A stretch of DNA of 64,000 nucleotides from Trichomonas vaginalis G3. Taxonomy: Eukaryota; Parabasalia; Trichomonadida; Trichomonadidae. Shown piece after piece: positions 50,239 through 60,705 of this stretch (the first letter of the stretch is position 1; each line of letters starts with the position of its first letter). The stretch is taken from NCBI RefSeq assembly GCF_026262505.1, contig NC_067205.1, forward strand, positions 20,643,645-20,707,644. Reading direction: 5' to 3'. Position numbers and translations under genes: made by a program. Below the pieces are notes generated by a model. That model made no database searches and was not told the DNA's origin. It worked only from the letters and a program-made list of their open reading frames with translations.

Positions 50239-50514
50239 TTAGCAAATAAATTTTAATGAAATGTTGTGGTCGTCAAATATTTTTATGACGTCTGGGAAAC
50301 TATACTTTAAGTTCAACGTTTCACCTCCTTTCATAACGTATATCTTGTCAATGACATTATATGAAACACCACAGCAACTAATGTCGGGTTCTATTTCTTT
50401 GATGTTTATATCGTCTGCCTCTGTCAAAAGTTTCAATAGTTCTTTCAAAACTTCATGAGGTGCAATGACATATGAGTTCACTTTTACAGGGTTGTGTTCG
50501 ACCAAGTTTAACAT
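50239..50514 (-). CDS. small beta-rich protein with ISCCG motif, 91 aa
   Basis: MLNLVEHNPVKVNSYVIAPH; core IEPDISCCGVSYNVIDKIYV. Its ATG overlaps the preceding stop as TAATG, so translation may be coupled. Homologous to the C-terminal part of the inner-element gene at 18356-19005 (EIECCG). Start chosen at the ATG rather than the upstream TTG. Confidence 0.6.
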   Translation of the reverse strand: MLNLVEHNPVKVNSYVIAPHEVLKELLKLLTEADDINIKEIEPDISCCGVSYNVIDKIYVMKGGETLNLKYSFPDVIKIFDDHNISLKFIC

Positions 50515-50819
50515 TATACTAAAGCTTGACAAATCTTCTCCTGAGTTTGAAGTTTGTCTTTCAGTTGTTGGTAGTCGTTTCGAATATCTGCAACAGAACT
50601 TAAGTCTCTGCTAACTTCAGGATATGTTGGTTGTTCTTTTACAGGAACAATTGTTATACCATCTTCGTCTTCGTATGGTTTCCCCACTTCAACATCTCTG
50701 TCTTTGACATTGACAACAACACTTTGACTGTTTGTTTGAGTTGGTGAATTTAACTTCACATCTGCCACCGCCATTAAACCTTTTGAAACACTTACGCTTC
50801 TATTTTTCGGAAATGACAT
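50514..50819 (-). CDS. hypothetical protein, 101 aa
   Basis: MSFPKNRSVSVSKGLMAVAD; a flexible Ser/Thr/Val-rich N-terminal half and a helical end (IRNDYQQLKDKLQTQEKICQ). It pairs with the ISCCG gene; in the inner element both are one reading unit (18356-19005), so the two products probably act together. Confidence 0.55.
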   Translation of the reverse strand: MSFPKNRSVSVSKGLMAVADVKLNSPTQTNSQSVVVNVKDRDVEVGKPYEDEDGITIVPVKEQPTYPEVSRDLSSVADIRNDYQQLKDKLQTQEKICQALV

Positions 50820-50837
50820 TTTACTTAGAATAAAAAG
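50820..50837. promoter_or_regulatory. 18-bp bidirectional start region
   Basis: Leftward TTTTTATTCTAAGTAAAATG; rightward the shorter TTAGAATAAAAAGATG. Compact divergent arrangement like those at 17029, 19995 and 35342. Confidence 0.45.
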
Positions 50838-51262
50838 ATGGACGTATTCGAGTATCTCTTCGAATTGAAGCAGAACAAAGTTTACTCACAAACAATACAA
50901 ATACATTGACAGAATAGTTCTTTATACAAACAATGGAAAATGTTATAGAATAGCAGTCTTTGCTGAACCAAAATATTTTCATAAAGCAAAGAAAGTTGGT
51001 ATAACTGAAATGGTGAAAGTTCTTGAGTTGACAAAAATATAACAACAAAACTTACAGATATTTCTAAAGGTAAGTTTATCTTACAATATTATGTCAAAAC
51101 TGGCGTACTGTCAATATTTGACGGAGAGAAGTCAGTTCAAGAACAACTTACTGACCTGCTGCCAAAATCTGCTCGATGGAAGCTGTCGTTATGCCAATCT
51201 GAGGAGCCCCAGCAGGTTTCATCGAACGAATCTTCAAAAGAGCATCTTCCGTGAAAAGTGCT
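50838..51262 (+). pseudogene. hypothetical protein, frameshifted, overlapping capsid gene end
   Basis: MDVFEYLFELKQNK, break, then YIDRIVLYTNNGKCYRIAVF and AEPKYFHKAKKVGITEMVKV; a second break near 51043, then KGKFILQYYVKTGVLSIFDG. The predicted end overlaps the capsid gene on the other strand by about 115 nt. Sequence pattern looks protein-like (strand-rich), but no family is known. Confidence 0.4.
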
Positions 51263-52751
51263 ATTGGTTTTGTAAACTTCTTTGCTCTCAGTTCATCTGG
51301 ACCGTCTCTGTCACCAGTATATTGTATTTGTACAGTACCAACAGTTGAAATACCACCCATAAAGTCTTCTGAGTCAGCAAATGGAATGCCAAGCCAAAAG
51401 TTTGAACGGTCTCCATTTGTATATTGAGTTTTTTGACCTCCTGTATGAGTCCATACTTTCACATATGGCATAATAGAACTTTGCATTTCAGGGTTAATGG
51501 TTGTTGTGAAGTTGTTGTTAAAGTTCATAGCATCTAATGTCAAGTTGTATGACCTCATATCCTCAACTGTAGAATATTCTTCTCTTGGATAATATTTGCC
51601 ATCTATGTTTATATGATATTTAATACCGGGGTTGTAGAAACAAGAATAGTCATTTATAGTTCGTCTGAACAGTACAAACATAGTATCTGCATGTTTCATT
51701 GCAGTTGTTAAAGCAATATCTGTTCTTGCACCTGGGTCAGCACTTTGGTTTCCAACTTCACCTGCAAAGTCTTTGACAGATATTTGGTGTATAGGGAACA
51801 TAAGTGGAACTGCAATATATTTGGCAGCTAAAGCATTTGAAATATCTGGGTCCAACATATAGACTGCAAGTCTGCTTTCTATTCTCTTGCATTCAAACTT
51901 TTCGCATGTGAACTTAACTGGGTCCCAAGCAGTTCCAGCAGCATTGAAATAATAGTTTACTTCATTGTTGAAGTTTGAGAAACCAAAGTCTAAGTCAACT
52001 TTGTCTTTGCAAAATTCGGCGAATGACGTTTGATTTGTTCCCTTTACGTCTGTAATGCTGAATGGGTCTTGTGTTGGTGCAATGACTAAGTTATTTTTGC
52101 TTGGAGTAAGTTCGATAGAAATTTTTCCTGCCCAGTTTGGCAAGTATCTTAAAAACCTGAAGATGAGGAAAGATGACAAAGGAACTCTAAGTTTCAGTTT
52201 TATTTGGTTACTGCTGCTGCAGTTTGTCCAGAAAGGTTAACATAAACTCCTGGAACGTTAGGGTCAAGTCTTCTTATTTTCTCATATTGCATACTGGTCT
52301 GTTTGTTCTCTAGCTTGTGGTTGTACTGAGTTTCTCAAAGCGAACCATTCATAGTTTGCCCATGTTACTGTTTGAACTAAGTCAGAGTTAGAATATATCT
52401 TATATCCCATGAAAACTTCTGGAGCATATTGGTATCCGACATAGAAAATTCCATTGCAACCTTTCTTTCTTGTCAGACAACAGAAGGTTTTATTTCAATG
52501 TCTTGTTCCACGTATAAGAATGAGTTGTCAATAGAAATAATATGAAACCTGTCGCAAGCAATATCTACTGTTGTTGAAGAACCTTCTCCAAACTCACCTA
52601 CGTTTCCATAAGAAACAGCAGTTGTATATTCGTAAGTTCCAGGAACTATTTCTGACCTTCTAATGGCATTGTCGCATTCGTTATACCATTCGGAAACATT
52701 TCCGTTCATGGCATCCAAAACTGTTGGCGTTATATTCTGAGCGGCGTACAT
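51148..52751 (-). pseudogene. major capsid protein of the outer Maverick, frameshifted
   Basis: About 530 codons. N-terminal part MYAAQNITPTVLDAMNGNVS, then breaks near 52475 and 52190, then a 340-codon unbroken part: PNWAGKISIELTPSKNNLVI, MLDPDISNALAAKYIAVPLM, FRRTINDYSCFYNPGIKYHI and an end SIEQILAAGQ. Size and strand-rich pattern fit the double jelly-roll capsid protein of Polintons; counterpart of 30196-31768. Box TTTTTACCCATATGAA before the ATG. Identity is by context and pattern. Confidence 0.62.
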
Positions 52752-52903
52752 TTCATATGGGTAAAAATATAGAATAGTTGGATTTATGTGTCATAATAGA
52801 ACCCACTCGACCAAGCTTTACTTTCTTCCTGACTGAGTTTTTAACTCTTCTTTTTCCTTCATTGCCACTACTTTCACTAGATGAAGTTACTTCTTCACTA
52901 CTT

Positions 52904-54291
52904 TCACTTTGTTCTACTCTTCTTCTTCTTTGGTGTCGCTTTTGGTAACTTGCCCTCTGCTTCAAGTTGTTGCATCTTTGCCTCATGTTCACCTAGTATG
53001 TTGTAAATTTCCCATGTCCTTTTTGCCTTTGGGCTCTGGTCGCCCATCTCAGGTAACCTATATCCTAGAAAGATTTTGTCATAGTTTGTATTTGAGTCTT
53101 CGCGTATTGTTTGCATGACTCTTTCCTGAGTTTCCGGTTCAAGCTCTTCAAACAGAGCTTGTCCATATGGAATAAGCTCGTTTCCAAATATATGTTTTTG
53201 TAGCCATTCTGGTTTTCTTTCCATGTTACCAATAATATCTTTTGTGAATGGGAAAGCTTTTACCCAATGTTTCAGTCTTGCGTCATTTATTTCTGTAGTT
53301 GGTTTTATTTTGTCAAGGAACATGTTTTTCAATACTAACATTTCATTTGGTACTGTCCATTTGAGTTTTCTTAAATATTCATCCCTTCTCAGTTCATTGT
53401 CTGCAAAGTAAGTTTTTATGACATTTTGTAAACTTTCGTTTGCAAGGTCATGTACAATAGGTTCTCTTCCTTCTATCTCCCTAACTTTCTTTCTAAACTC
53501 TTCACCAAATATACCATCTCTATGGTTCTGTGTAGTTCTTTGAGATAAATGTTCTAGAACGTCAGGTGTTATATTTCCATCAGCCATGTTCATTTCATAC
53601 TGGTCCAAAATATCTGCATGTTTCATATCTTTCAATGGCATTAAAGCCGCGCTGAAAATACCAGCTATATCTGGTTCACCATTCACTTCCATTGCGTCTA
53701 CAACTTCTTGGAATTGTGGTTGTAAGTTTATGAACCACCTATCCGGATTAGCTTTATGACCCCATCTCATTGTAGTTCCATAGTCTGCAGAAACAAAAGT
53801 AGGTTTGTTTCCATATTGGTTAGGTTCTGAATGAACTTTAAACAATGTTTCATTTCTATATGTTTTGTGAAATTTAACCTTTTATTTTCACCGAGTTCAG
53901 CCAAAGATTGAACGTTATATGGTCGTAAGTAAAAAGGATTGTTGTATTTGCGTACACTTTCTTTCAGTTCTTCCATTCTATGCTGAATATTTTCATCTGA
54001 TGTTGGAGTCTTTTGTATGTCGGCGAACATTTTTCGATATTCTTCTACTATGTCAGCTGAATTTTTCTTAGACTCTTGGAAAGATTCCATATTCTCCGCA
54101 TACTCTTGTTGAGGGTCAAGATTTTTCGGCTGTTCCAAATCTTCATCTAGTTCTGTGAAGTTAGTTTCCAAAGGAGGGATTTGTTCGTTTCCTTCAGGCT
54201 CTTCTAGCTGTTGTTGCTGAACTATTTCTTCCATGTCTGGTTGTATCTGAACTTCTTCCTGTGGAGTTTCTTGTACCTCATCTGCTGGCAT
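52904..54291 (-). pseudogene. large hypothetical structural protein, one frameshift
   Basis: About 460 codons. An acidic Gln/Glu-rich N-terminal region (MPADEVQETPQEEVQIQPDM), a break near 53850, then FVSADYGTTMRWGHKANPDR, HDLANESLQNVIKTYFADNE and a C-terminal lysine run (KKKKS). Another frame continues into a Ser/Glu and basic tail to 52753, so the true end may be later. It starts inside the 3' end of the preceding gene (14-nt overlap). No family recognised; it could be a tape, portal-like or core protein. Confidence 0.45.
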
Positions 54292-56098
54292 TCATATATT
54301 CCGAGACCGTTTTTACAAGTTCCCTATTTAAGCCATCCGCATTCATAACCCTTTCTTCTTTCGTTCCGTCTCTATTTTTTACGCGTTTCATGAAGATAGT
54401 TGAATTATCATTTATCTCTGACACCAAATATCTCGGAGTAAATTCATCCATGTCATTTGGATGATATGCTATTAAATCATATCCCTTAGCGAGCTTGTAT
54501 TTTCCAGGTTTGAAATTATATCCCATTTGGTGCTGAACCATAAAGCTAAATAGGTTCGGGTCAGTATTTCCTTCCTTGAACTTTCTAATAGCTTCTTTAT
54601 ATCTGTCACTAAAGTCAAGAGTATCTGGGTAACCATAATTTTCCTTAAGCATTTTTAAGAATTCTTGGTTTCCTTGTTCTCTACTTCTTTTATGTCCTTG
54701 CTCTGTTTGTGGTTGTGGTGCTGGATTTTGAACTGTTGGTTGTGGTGCTGGATTTTGAACTGTTGGTTGTGGTGCAGTGTTTTGAACTGTTGGTTGTGGT
54801 GCAGTGTTTTGAACTGTTGGTTGTTGTGTTGGTTTTGGTGCATGCCTGTGTCTGTGTCCATGTGACGATGTAAATGTTTTAGGTAGTCCTGGTGCAGGTG
54901 CTTCTCTTGGAGGGTTTGGTGGTATATAAGTTCCACCAGCTGGCACATATGTTCCATCTGCAGCATAATGTCCTACCTGACTTTTCGTTTTTAAGAAAGC
55001 ATTTACTAGGTCTGTTTTGGTCTGTTGTAACTCTTTTTCTTGACTTTCCACAACAGTTGCTCTCACGGCGTCATAGGCACTTTGAACTGCCTGTCTCGTT
55101 GCTGCATCTGTTATTTTCGTCATATTTTGTGCTACTTCTCTTAACTCGTTGTCGAAACCTTCAGACTTCAGTTTCTTTCCAGATGAGAAGTCGTTCACTA
55201 GTTTCACCTTACTATGAAGAGCTTCGAAGGCGTTCTTAAAGTCAGCATTCATTAAAGCTTCATTTGAACTGTCTTCATCCGCTTGTATTTTTGTCCTTAT
55301 TGACCCTATAAGTTGGGCTGCTTTGGCGTTGGCTTGGGCATCTAACCAGTCATTATTAGCTTTTATATATTCTGCGCTTTTCATTGCCTTTTGCATGGCT
55401 GCGTCGTTATTTTTACTTTCTTGTGCTAAGTTTTCATACTGTACGGTTTGGTTTTGCAACTGTAAAAGTTTTTCTGCCTTTACATTTGCTTCAACTTCTT
55501 TTTTATACTCATCGCTATCCATATATGTCTTCAGGGCTTTTTGTTTTATTTCTTCATCTTTCAGTACTTTATATTGAGTAGTATGGTTTTTCAAATTTAT
55601 AACATCTTGTTCCATTTTTGCTACTTCTGCTGCTTTTTCTGACACTTTTTTCGCATATTCCTCTGTACTTAGTTCTTTCAGTTGTTATTCTTTCTTCTTT
55701 TTCTCTACGTTTAACTCATTGAGTTTCTTTGTGTGTCTGTCATATTCTAGTTTCTTTTCGTTTTCACTTATTTGTTTCTGTATGTCTATGTTTGACTTTT
55801 TGACATCTGTTATTTGATTTTTGAGTGAACTCAAATTCATTTGACTTTGAGGGTTATAAGCTGTTCCGTCTGCAGCTCCACCATAGCCTGCCATTTTCGC
55901 TAAAAGTGCCGCTCTTAAACCTCCACTCTGTGCACCAATAACTCGGTTTAAAAGCATAGGGTTGCTTGACATTTGTTGCAACATAGTGGGGTCATTCATC
56001 ATTGTTGTTGCAACTGTTGTTGTGGTGTCAGTTTTACTATTGGATGTTTCAATGCTCCCTTCCTCTTACGTATATTCTTACGTAGCTTACGTGGCATT
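54278..56098 (-). pseudogene. long coiled-coil protein with proline-rich repeats and an in-frame TAA
   Basis: About 600 codons. A basic start (MPRKLRKNIRKRKGALKHPI), a frame break in a CAA run near 56005, then MMNDPTMLQQMSSNPMLLNR and coiled coil. An in-frame TAA at 55685-55687 is followed directly by CAACTG, and the frame continues without a new ATG nearby. Downstream: long helical part, a Gly/Pro segment, four copies of PTVQN(T/P)APQ, and a C-terminal domain ending TVSEYMNASR. Either one gene with a nonsense change or readthrough, or two genes with the second starting at MEQDVINLKN. Probably structural. Confidence 0.48.
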
Positions 56099-56568
56099 TT
56101 AAGTGAAGTTAAAAAGCGGTTTTTGACAGATGTTTATATGACACTTTTTGTTCAGCACAAAAAACTACTCGGTCAAAGTGTTGTCAGTTTTGTAAAATAA
56201 CCGTCCGATCTCATTCTATAAGGGGAAAAGGCTTCTCAAAGTTTACTTCCTTGGAACGCCTGTAACTTTTCCTGTAGCGATGATAGACCCTTACTTGTCC
56301 GGACAAAGTTATACTATTTTGAGTGCTCTACAAAAAAGTCAACGGCGACGACTCTCAAAAACAGTTGTGTAAAAAGTTTTACCGTTGGACAAAAAAGTAT
56401 ATATAGAAAACAAAAAACGTTTATAGTTCATTCAATATTTGAGATGGAACGGTTTGCCAACGGTAACTATTAAATAAAATAAAAAAATAGAGGGGGTCTC
56501 CGTTGGTAAAAACCGTTTATTTTAAACTTTTCTATGAGTAGTCCGAAAAAAACAGTTTATTTTTCATA
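56099..56568. other. non-coding region of the outer Maverick
   Basis: No gene seen. It has scattered CGTTTAT-type and AAAAAGT-type motifs and a G5 run near 56492. The right gene group starts after TTTTTCATA. Confidence 0.4.
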
Positions 56569-57027
56569 ATGGAAGGAAGAAAAAGTGTCGCAAACAATTC
56601 GTCGACTACCTCTGCAGTTAAAGTTCTACAACTTATGTCTCACCATTCTCAAAACCTTACAACCTCCTATAATACCAAAGCAACTTCCTCATACAATTCA
56701 AGACAATTTGTCCAACAATTTGAGTTCTTCTTCTCAAAACACAACAGATACAGTTGTCCAAACAGCACCAGAACAAGTTTCACATAGTTCTACAATTCAA
56801 GACAAATTGTCCAACAATTTGAGTTCTTCTTCTTCTCAAAACACAACAGAAACATCTGAAACAGATTTACAACCAGCACCAGAACAAGTTTCACATAGTT
56901 CTACAAGTATGTTAAAAGAGCACAATTTCAAGATTTAATTTCTCTTGAACAATATTCGAGTAACGAAACACAAACCGACGACTGTAACCTCTCGCTACCC
57001 GAATCCATTCAAAAAAATACGCCATGA
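56569..57027 (+). pseudogene. Ser/Thr/Gln-rich hypothetical protein, frameshifted
   Basis: MEGRKSVANNSSTTSAVKVL, break, then two near-repeats of IQ(D)(N/K)LSNNLSSSSQNTT with APEQVSHSST; another break near 56930; tail QDLISLEQYSSNETQ. The stop overlaps the next ATG as ATGA. No family known. Confidence 0.42.
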
Positions 57028-57748
57028 AAAGACTGAAATTGTTGTATAAACTTCTTAACAATTGGGGGGTCGAAGACAACACAGATTATAGTGAAATGTT
57101 TAACAAAGTCATAGAATCTCTTAAACCAATTGAAAACGACATAAAAAATCCCGGTGTTCTTGTAGACTTTTCGCCTCAAAATTACCAGTTACAACTAATC
57201 TAATAGCAACACAAGCTATAGAGCAATTTATTTTATGTTTTCCCAAGCAATATAGACAACACCTGAGGGAAACAAGAATAGGACAATTTCAATTGGTGTA
57301 TCCTACAACATACAACTATTACGAAGAAGCAAATGAATATGGAGAACTCTCGTTCCATTTCACACTTTCAGTTCCTGAGGGAGAAGAAAAAGCAATCTAT
57401 CATGTACAATCTCTTGCAGGATGTGAAGGAAAACCTCACATAATAACTACTGTTGCAATTGACAAACCTGCAAGAGTCGAAGACGATGTTTTGTTCGCGT
57501 CCATTGCTGGTTTTGGCATGGGAGAACCAATTCCAATTTCCCATTTCACAGAATACTCAGCACAACATTTTCAAAATGTAGAATTCGTGTTCTACGACCA
57601 TCAAAAGTTCCTGCTAACAAAACCAAAGAAACAATTTGTCTCAATATTTGTTGCTGGTCATGTGGCTGACAAAGAGCCATCAGATACTGACTATGAAGAA
57701 GAGGAGGAGGAAGAAGAAAACGATAGCGATGTCGTTCTTATCGAATAA
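57024..57748 (+). pseudogene. hypothetical protein with acidic tail, one frameshift
   Basis: MKRLKLLYKLLNNWGVEDNT, break near 57190, then LIATQAIEQFILCFPKQYRQ, a beta-rich domain (FHFTLSVPEGEEKAIYHVQS) and an acidic tail of eight Glu ending NDSDVVLIE. The last residues fit a SUMO-interacting motif (hydrophobic VVLI beside acidic residues). About 240 codons. Last gene before the right terminal repeat. No family recognised. Confidence 0.45.
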
Positions 57749-57797
57749 AAACTTTAATTTCTTACTATATAATTTTTTAGTTCTCCTCTAGGTTTTT

Positions 57798-57851
57798 TAG
57801 GGGCTAGAAGGGGCGCAGCCCCTGGAAGCCCCACTACCTTTTTTTTTTTTT
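57798..57851. repeat. outer Maverick right terminal inverted repeat with nested hairpin
   Basis: GGGGCT (57800-57805), GGGGC-GCA-GCCCC (57810-57822), AGCCCC (57827-57832), then ACTACC and a T13 run. Same plan as the left end but with a different inner stem. Confidence 0.8.
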
Positions 57852-57857
57852 TATCTG
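57852..57857. repeat. target-site duplication of outer Maverick, right (TATCTG)
   Basis: Same hexamer as at 14170-14175. Confidence 0.85.
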
Positions 57858-58133
57858 TATCTAATTGTGATGATAGATTCACTGAAAGTGAGAGAATTTC
57901 ATGTATAATTAACTGTATGATATCAAGATGGTCAATTCTTCTGCTGGTTGTTGATAATCACATAATGCTTTGTCAATTTGGAATATTGAAAATGTAATTG
58001 AATTTCTAAATAATTGATATTTTGAATTCTAAATGCTTTTTTCGATTGTGTGATCCAACTGCATGCCTATTTGACTAAAAGATTAATCAAGACAGATGAC
58101 AACCAACACTTTGAATCAACAAAAGTGACAAAA

Positions 58134-58697
58134 ATGACTCAAACAATCACTTTCGTTACAGGAAACAAAAACAAGCTTCGCGAAGCTCAAGAAATCCTTG
58201 GAGTCAAGCTTGTCAACTTAGAAATCGACATTCCAGAACTCCAATTGTTTACATCTGAAGAAGTCGCATTATACAAGGCAAAAGAAGCCGCTAAAATTGT
58301 TGGTGGACCAGTTATTGTCGATGATACAGCCCTCCACTTCAATGCTATTGCTGGATTGCCAGGCGCTTACATTCGCGCTTTTGTAACACGTCTTCGCCCA
58401 TTCGAAATCGCTAGACTCCTTGACAGTTACGAAGATAAGTCAGCCTACGTCACCTGCAGCATTGGGTTCTGCGCAGGACCAAATGATGAAGTTAAAGTTA
58501 TTACTGGTCGTGTCAATGGCAAAATTGTCCATCCACGCGGAGAAGGTGGCTTTGGATTCGATCCAATTTTCCAACCAGATGGTTACGATAAGACTTACGC
58601 AGAGCTTTCTGAAGAAGATAAGAATAATTGCTCCCACAGAGGAAATGCTCTTCGCCAATTTAAGGAATCCGGAATTCTTAATAAGTACTCACTTTAA
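58134..58697 (+). CDS. ITPA: inosine triphosphate pyrophosphatase (HAM1 family), 187 aa
   Basis: Hydrolyses ITP, dITP and XTP to monophosphates and pyrophosphate, clearing deaminated purines from the nucleotide pool. Family marks: start MTQTITFVTGNKNKLREAQE (nucleotide loop TGNxxK), VIVDDTALHFNAIAGLPGAY near residue 65, GEGGFGFDPIF near 145 and SHRGNALRQF near the end. Length is normal for the family. Start chosen at the ATG that gives the conserved N-terminus; the frame extends upstream without ATG. It lies about 280 bp beyond the Maverick end and looks unaffected. The stop is part of TTTAAAT, a typical T. vaginalis 3' end. Confidence 0.95.
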   Translation: MTQTITFVTGNKNKLREAQEILGVKLVNLEIDIPELQLFTSEEVALYKAKEAAKIVGGPVIVDDTALHFNAIAGLPGAYIRAFVTRLRPFEIARLLDSYEDKSAYVTCSIGFCAGPNDEVKVITGRVNGKIVHPRGEGGFGFDPIFQPDGYDKTYAELSEEDKNNCSHRGNALRQFKESGILNKYSL

Positions 58698-58896
58698 ATC
58701 TGGTTTTCAGTGTTTGGATATCGGATTTAATTTATTTACTACGTCCATGCAGTTATGAATAAATAGAACAGCATTTTTATAACCTCTATTGATATTTTTT
58801 CATACTCAAAAGCTATTCTTATTACCAATAAGAATACATTTTAAAAAAAGTTTTAAAAATTTCAATAAAATGCTTTGAAATAAAACTTACATGATT

Positions 58897-60705
58897 TTAA
58901 TTGAGATAAAAAACAGAAGAAAGATTGTCATTTTCAAGATTATGAATGAGATTTCTTAATTTGTCTGACCATTTGCAAATTAAATTAGTTTTCATGCTAT
59001 CATCAACACTAAGCCATTTCATTAGCTCATTGTTGAAAAGTACAGCAATGCTTGAGTCATATTGAGTTACATTACTGTAGCAATTGATTCTTCTTTTCTT
59101 AGCTGCTATCATTCTCTTCTTTCTAATAATTCTTGCTTGTTTCTGGCATATTTCTGCTTTCTTTGATTCGATGTCTCCTCTAAGAATTGCAACGTATTTA
59201 AATAATTCGTTTGTAACGCTTACATCATCACTTCTTGAGTAGATAACTTGTCTCCTACCTTGCATATCAGCGATTCTTCTTTCTAAAATATGTACTTGCT
59301 TTCTCATTTCTTTATTTTTGGCCAAAACTTCTTTAACTAGAACATGAAGAGTTGAAAGACGTTCAGTATGACCTTCTGGAGTTGCTTGTGATAAGTCAAT
59401 AATACTATATTGTATGTTATCTGATGAATCCATGGATGAATTCGCGCTTTGAATTTGAGATTGAATTTTTTCGAATTCTTTGACCATATATTCTTTAACA
59501 TTTTCATACTGAGATGTCTGGAAATTCATTGAAAAGAAATCTTTGTCAACAGCTTTTGCCAAATCTTCGATATCTTTTTCAAGATCTGTTTGTCTTAATT
59601 TCTTAGACTCAATAATACGGATATGATTTTTAAGATCATCAGCTTTGAGATTAAGGCTTTGAATTAATGCCTTTGTGCTTTCAATTTTAGATTCAGTAAT
59701 TAATTTTTTGTTTTTTATCTTTGAAAGTACTTCTGCTGCTTTATGTTCTCTTTCTATGTTTTGTTGAGCAAGTTGTGAAGTTGATGTATTCAGATCTTGC
59801 GTTGATTTCTGAATTTGAGCAATAGAATTTTGATTTTGTTTTGTGTTCTCAATTATTGACTTCTTTTTCAAACTTATATTGTGCAAATCGGTATCTAATG
59901 ATGAGAGTCTAAAATTCATGTTTGATAAATTCGAGTTATGATTACTTTTTTGCGCCTCAAGTAAAATTGAAGATCTTTGTTGATTTTGCGAGCGATTATA
60001 CAATGTAGCTTGGTGATTTAGTGTTTCATTTCTCAATTGACGTAGCGATGACTGGATAGTTTGAATTTGATTACTTAAAATTATTTGTTTATTCTTAAAT
60101 GCCGATGATTCATTTCTTGCATGTTGAATATTTGACATATAATTTTGTATATTTCCTTGTGATTGTTGAATTTGTAATTCAATTTGTGATTTTTGTTGAT
60201 TTATTGTTTGAATTTCATTATTTATTAAGATATCGTCGGAATTATATGATGCTCTTGATAATGTAAATAGTGTGTTTTGTATGTTAGATGCTTTTGATTC
60301 GAATTGGTTCATGTTTCTTTCGATAGTAAAAATATTGTTTTGCAAATCATTGCAAGATCGATTTATCGAGTCTACTTTTGTTTTTGAAGTCATAAGTGAA
60401 CTATTCACTTGGTTTAACCGCATTAATTCGATTTCTATTTCATGATCAAGTTTTTGATTGATTTGAGAATTTTCGTGAATAAAGTTTAACTTGGCGCTTT
60501 CGATACTATTCTTCAATTCTTGAAGTTTGTAATTGTTATCAGACAATTTCGCGATCTTAACGTTTACATCTTTAGACAATTGTTCGATCTCTAGCTGTTT
60601 AGTTTTAACCGCGGACTCACGATCGTATGTTGAATATGTTGATTCTTCAATGATGCTCGTGACAGTGTCTAGAGATTGATCAATAGCATGATCAACTATG
60701 AACAT
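58897..60705 (-). CDS. coiled-coil protein, 602 aa
   Basis: MFIVDHAIDQSLDTVTSIIE, then about 450 residues of heptad-type Gln/Asn/Ser/Leu/Lys/Glu-rich coiled coil, and a shorter basic coil (KKRMIAAKKRRI). It ends in a small non-coil domain (FNNELMKWLSVDDSMKTNLI). Convergent with the ITPase gene (200 bp between stops). The ATG is preceded by CCATTTTTTATTG, an Inr-like start. Probably a cytoskeletal or scaffold protein; no specific family recognised. Confidence 0.7.
   Translation of the reverse strand: MFIVDHAIDQSLDTVTSIIEESTYSTYDRESAVKTKQLEIEQLSKDVNVKIAKLSDNNYKLQELKNSIESAKLNFIHENSQINQKLDHEIEIELMRLNQVNSSLMTSKTKVDSINRSCNDLQNNIFTIERNMNQFESKASNIQNTLFTLSRASYNSDDILINNEIQTINQQKSQIELQIQQSQGNIQNYMSNIQHARNESSAFKNKQIILSNQIQTIQSSLRQLRNETLNHQATLYNRSQNQQRSSILLEAQKSNHNSNLSNMNFRLSSLDTDLHNISLKKKSIIENTKQNQNSIAQIQKSTQDLNTSTSQLAQQNIEREHKAAEVLSKIKNKKLITESKIESTKALIQSLNLKADDLKNHIRIIESKKLRQTDLEKDIEDLAKAVDKDFFSMNFQTSQYENVKEYMVKEFEKIQSQIQSANSSMDSSDNIQYSIIDLSQATPEGHTERLSTLHVLVKEVLAKNKEMRKQVHILERRIADMQGRRQVIYSRSDDVSVTNELFKYVAILRGDIESKKAEICQKQARIIRKKRMIAAKKRRINCYSNVTQYDSSIAVLFNNELMKWLSVDDSMKTNLICKWSDKLRNLIHNLENDNLSSVFYLN

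Larger units (their letters stand above)
14176..57851. mobile_element. outer giant Maverick/Polinton, 43.7 kb (about 25.2 kb without the nested element)
   Basis: Bounded by an inverted repeat of an A run plus AGGTAGTGGGGCTTCCAGG, with intact 6-bp target duplications. It encodes packaging ATPase, capsid proteins, integrase (broken), B-family polymerase (shortened), D12 adenine methyltransferase (split), SF3 helicase, SSB-like protein, tail fibre and KilA-N protein, plus about twenty small genes. The terminal repeats are very short for a Maverick. A complete set of virion genes suggests a virus-like origin; frameshifts in integrase, polymerase and capsid suggest this copy is decayed or that the sequence has errors. 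Confidence 0.88.
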
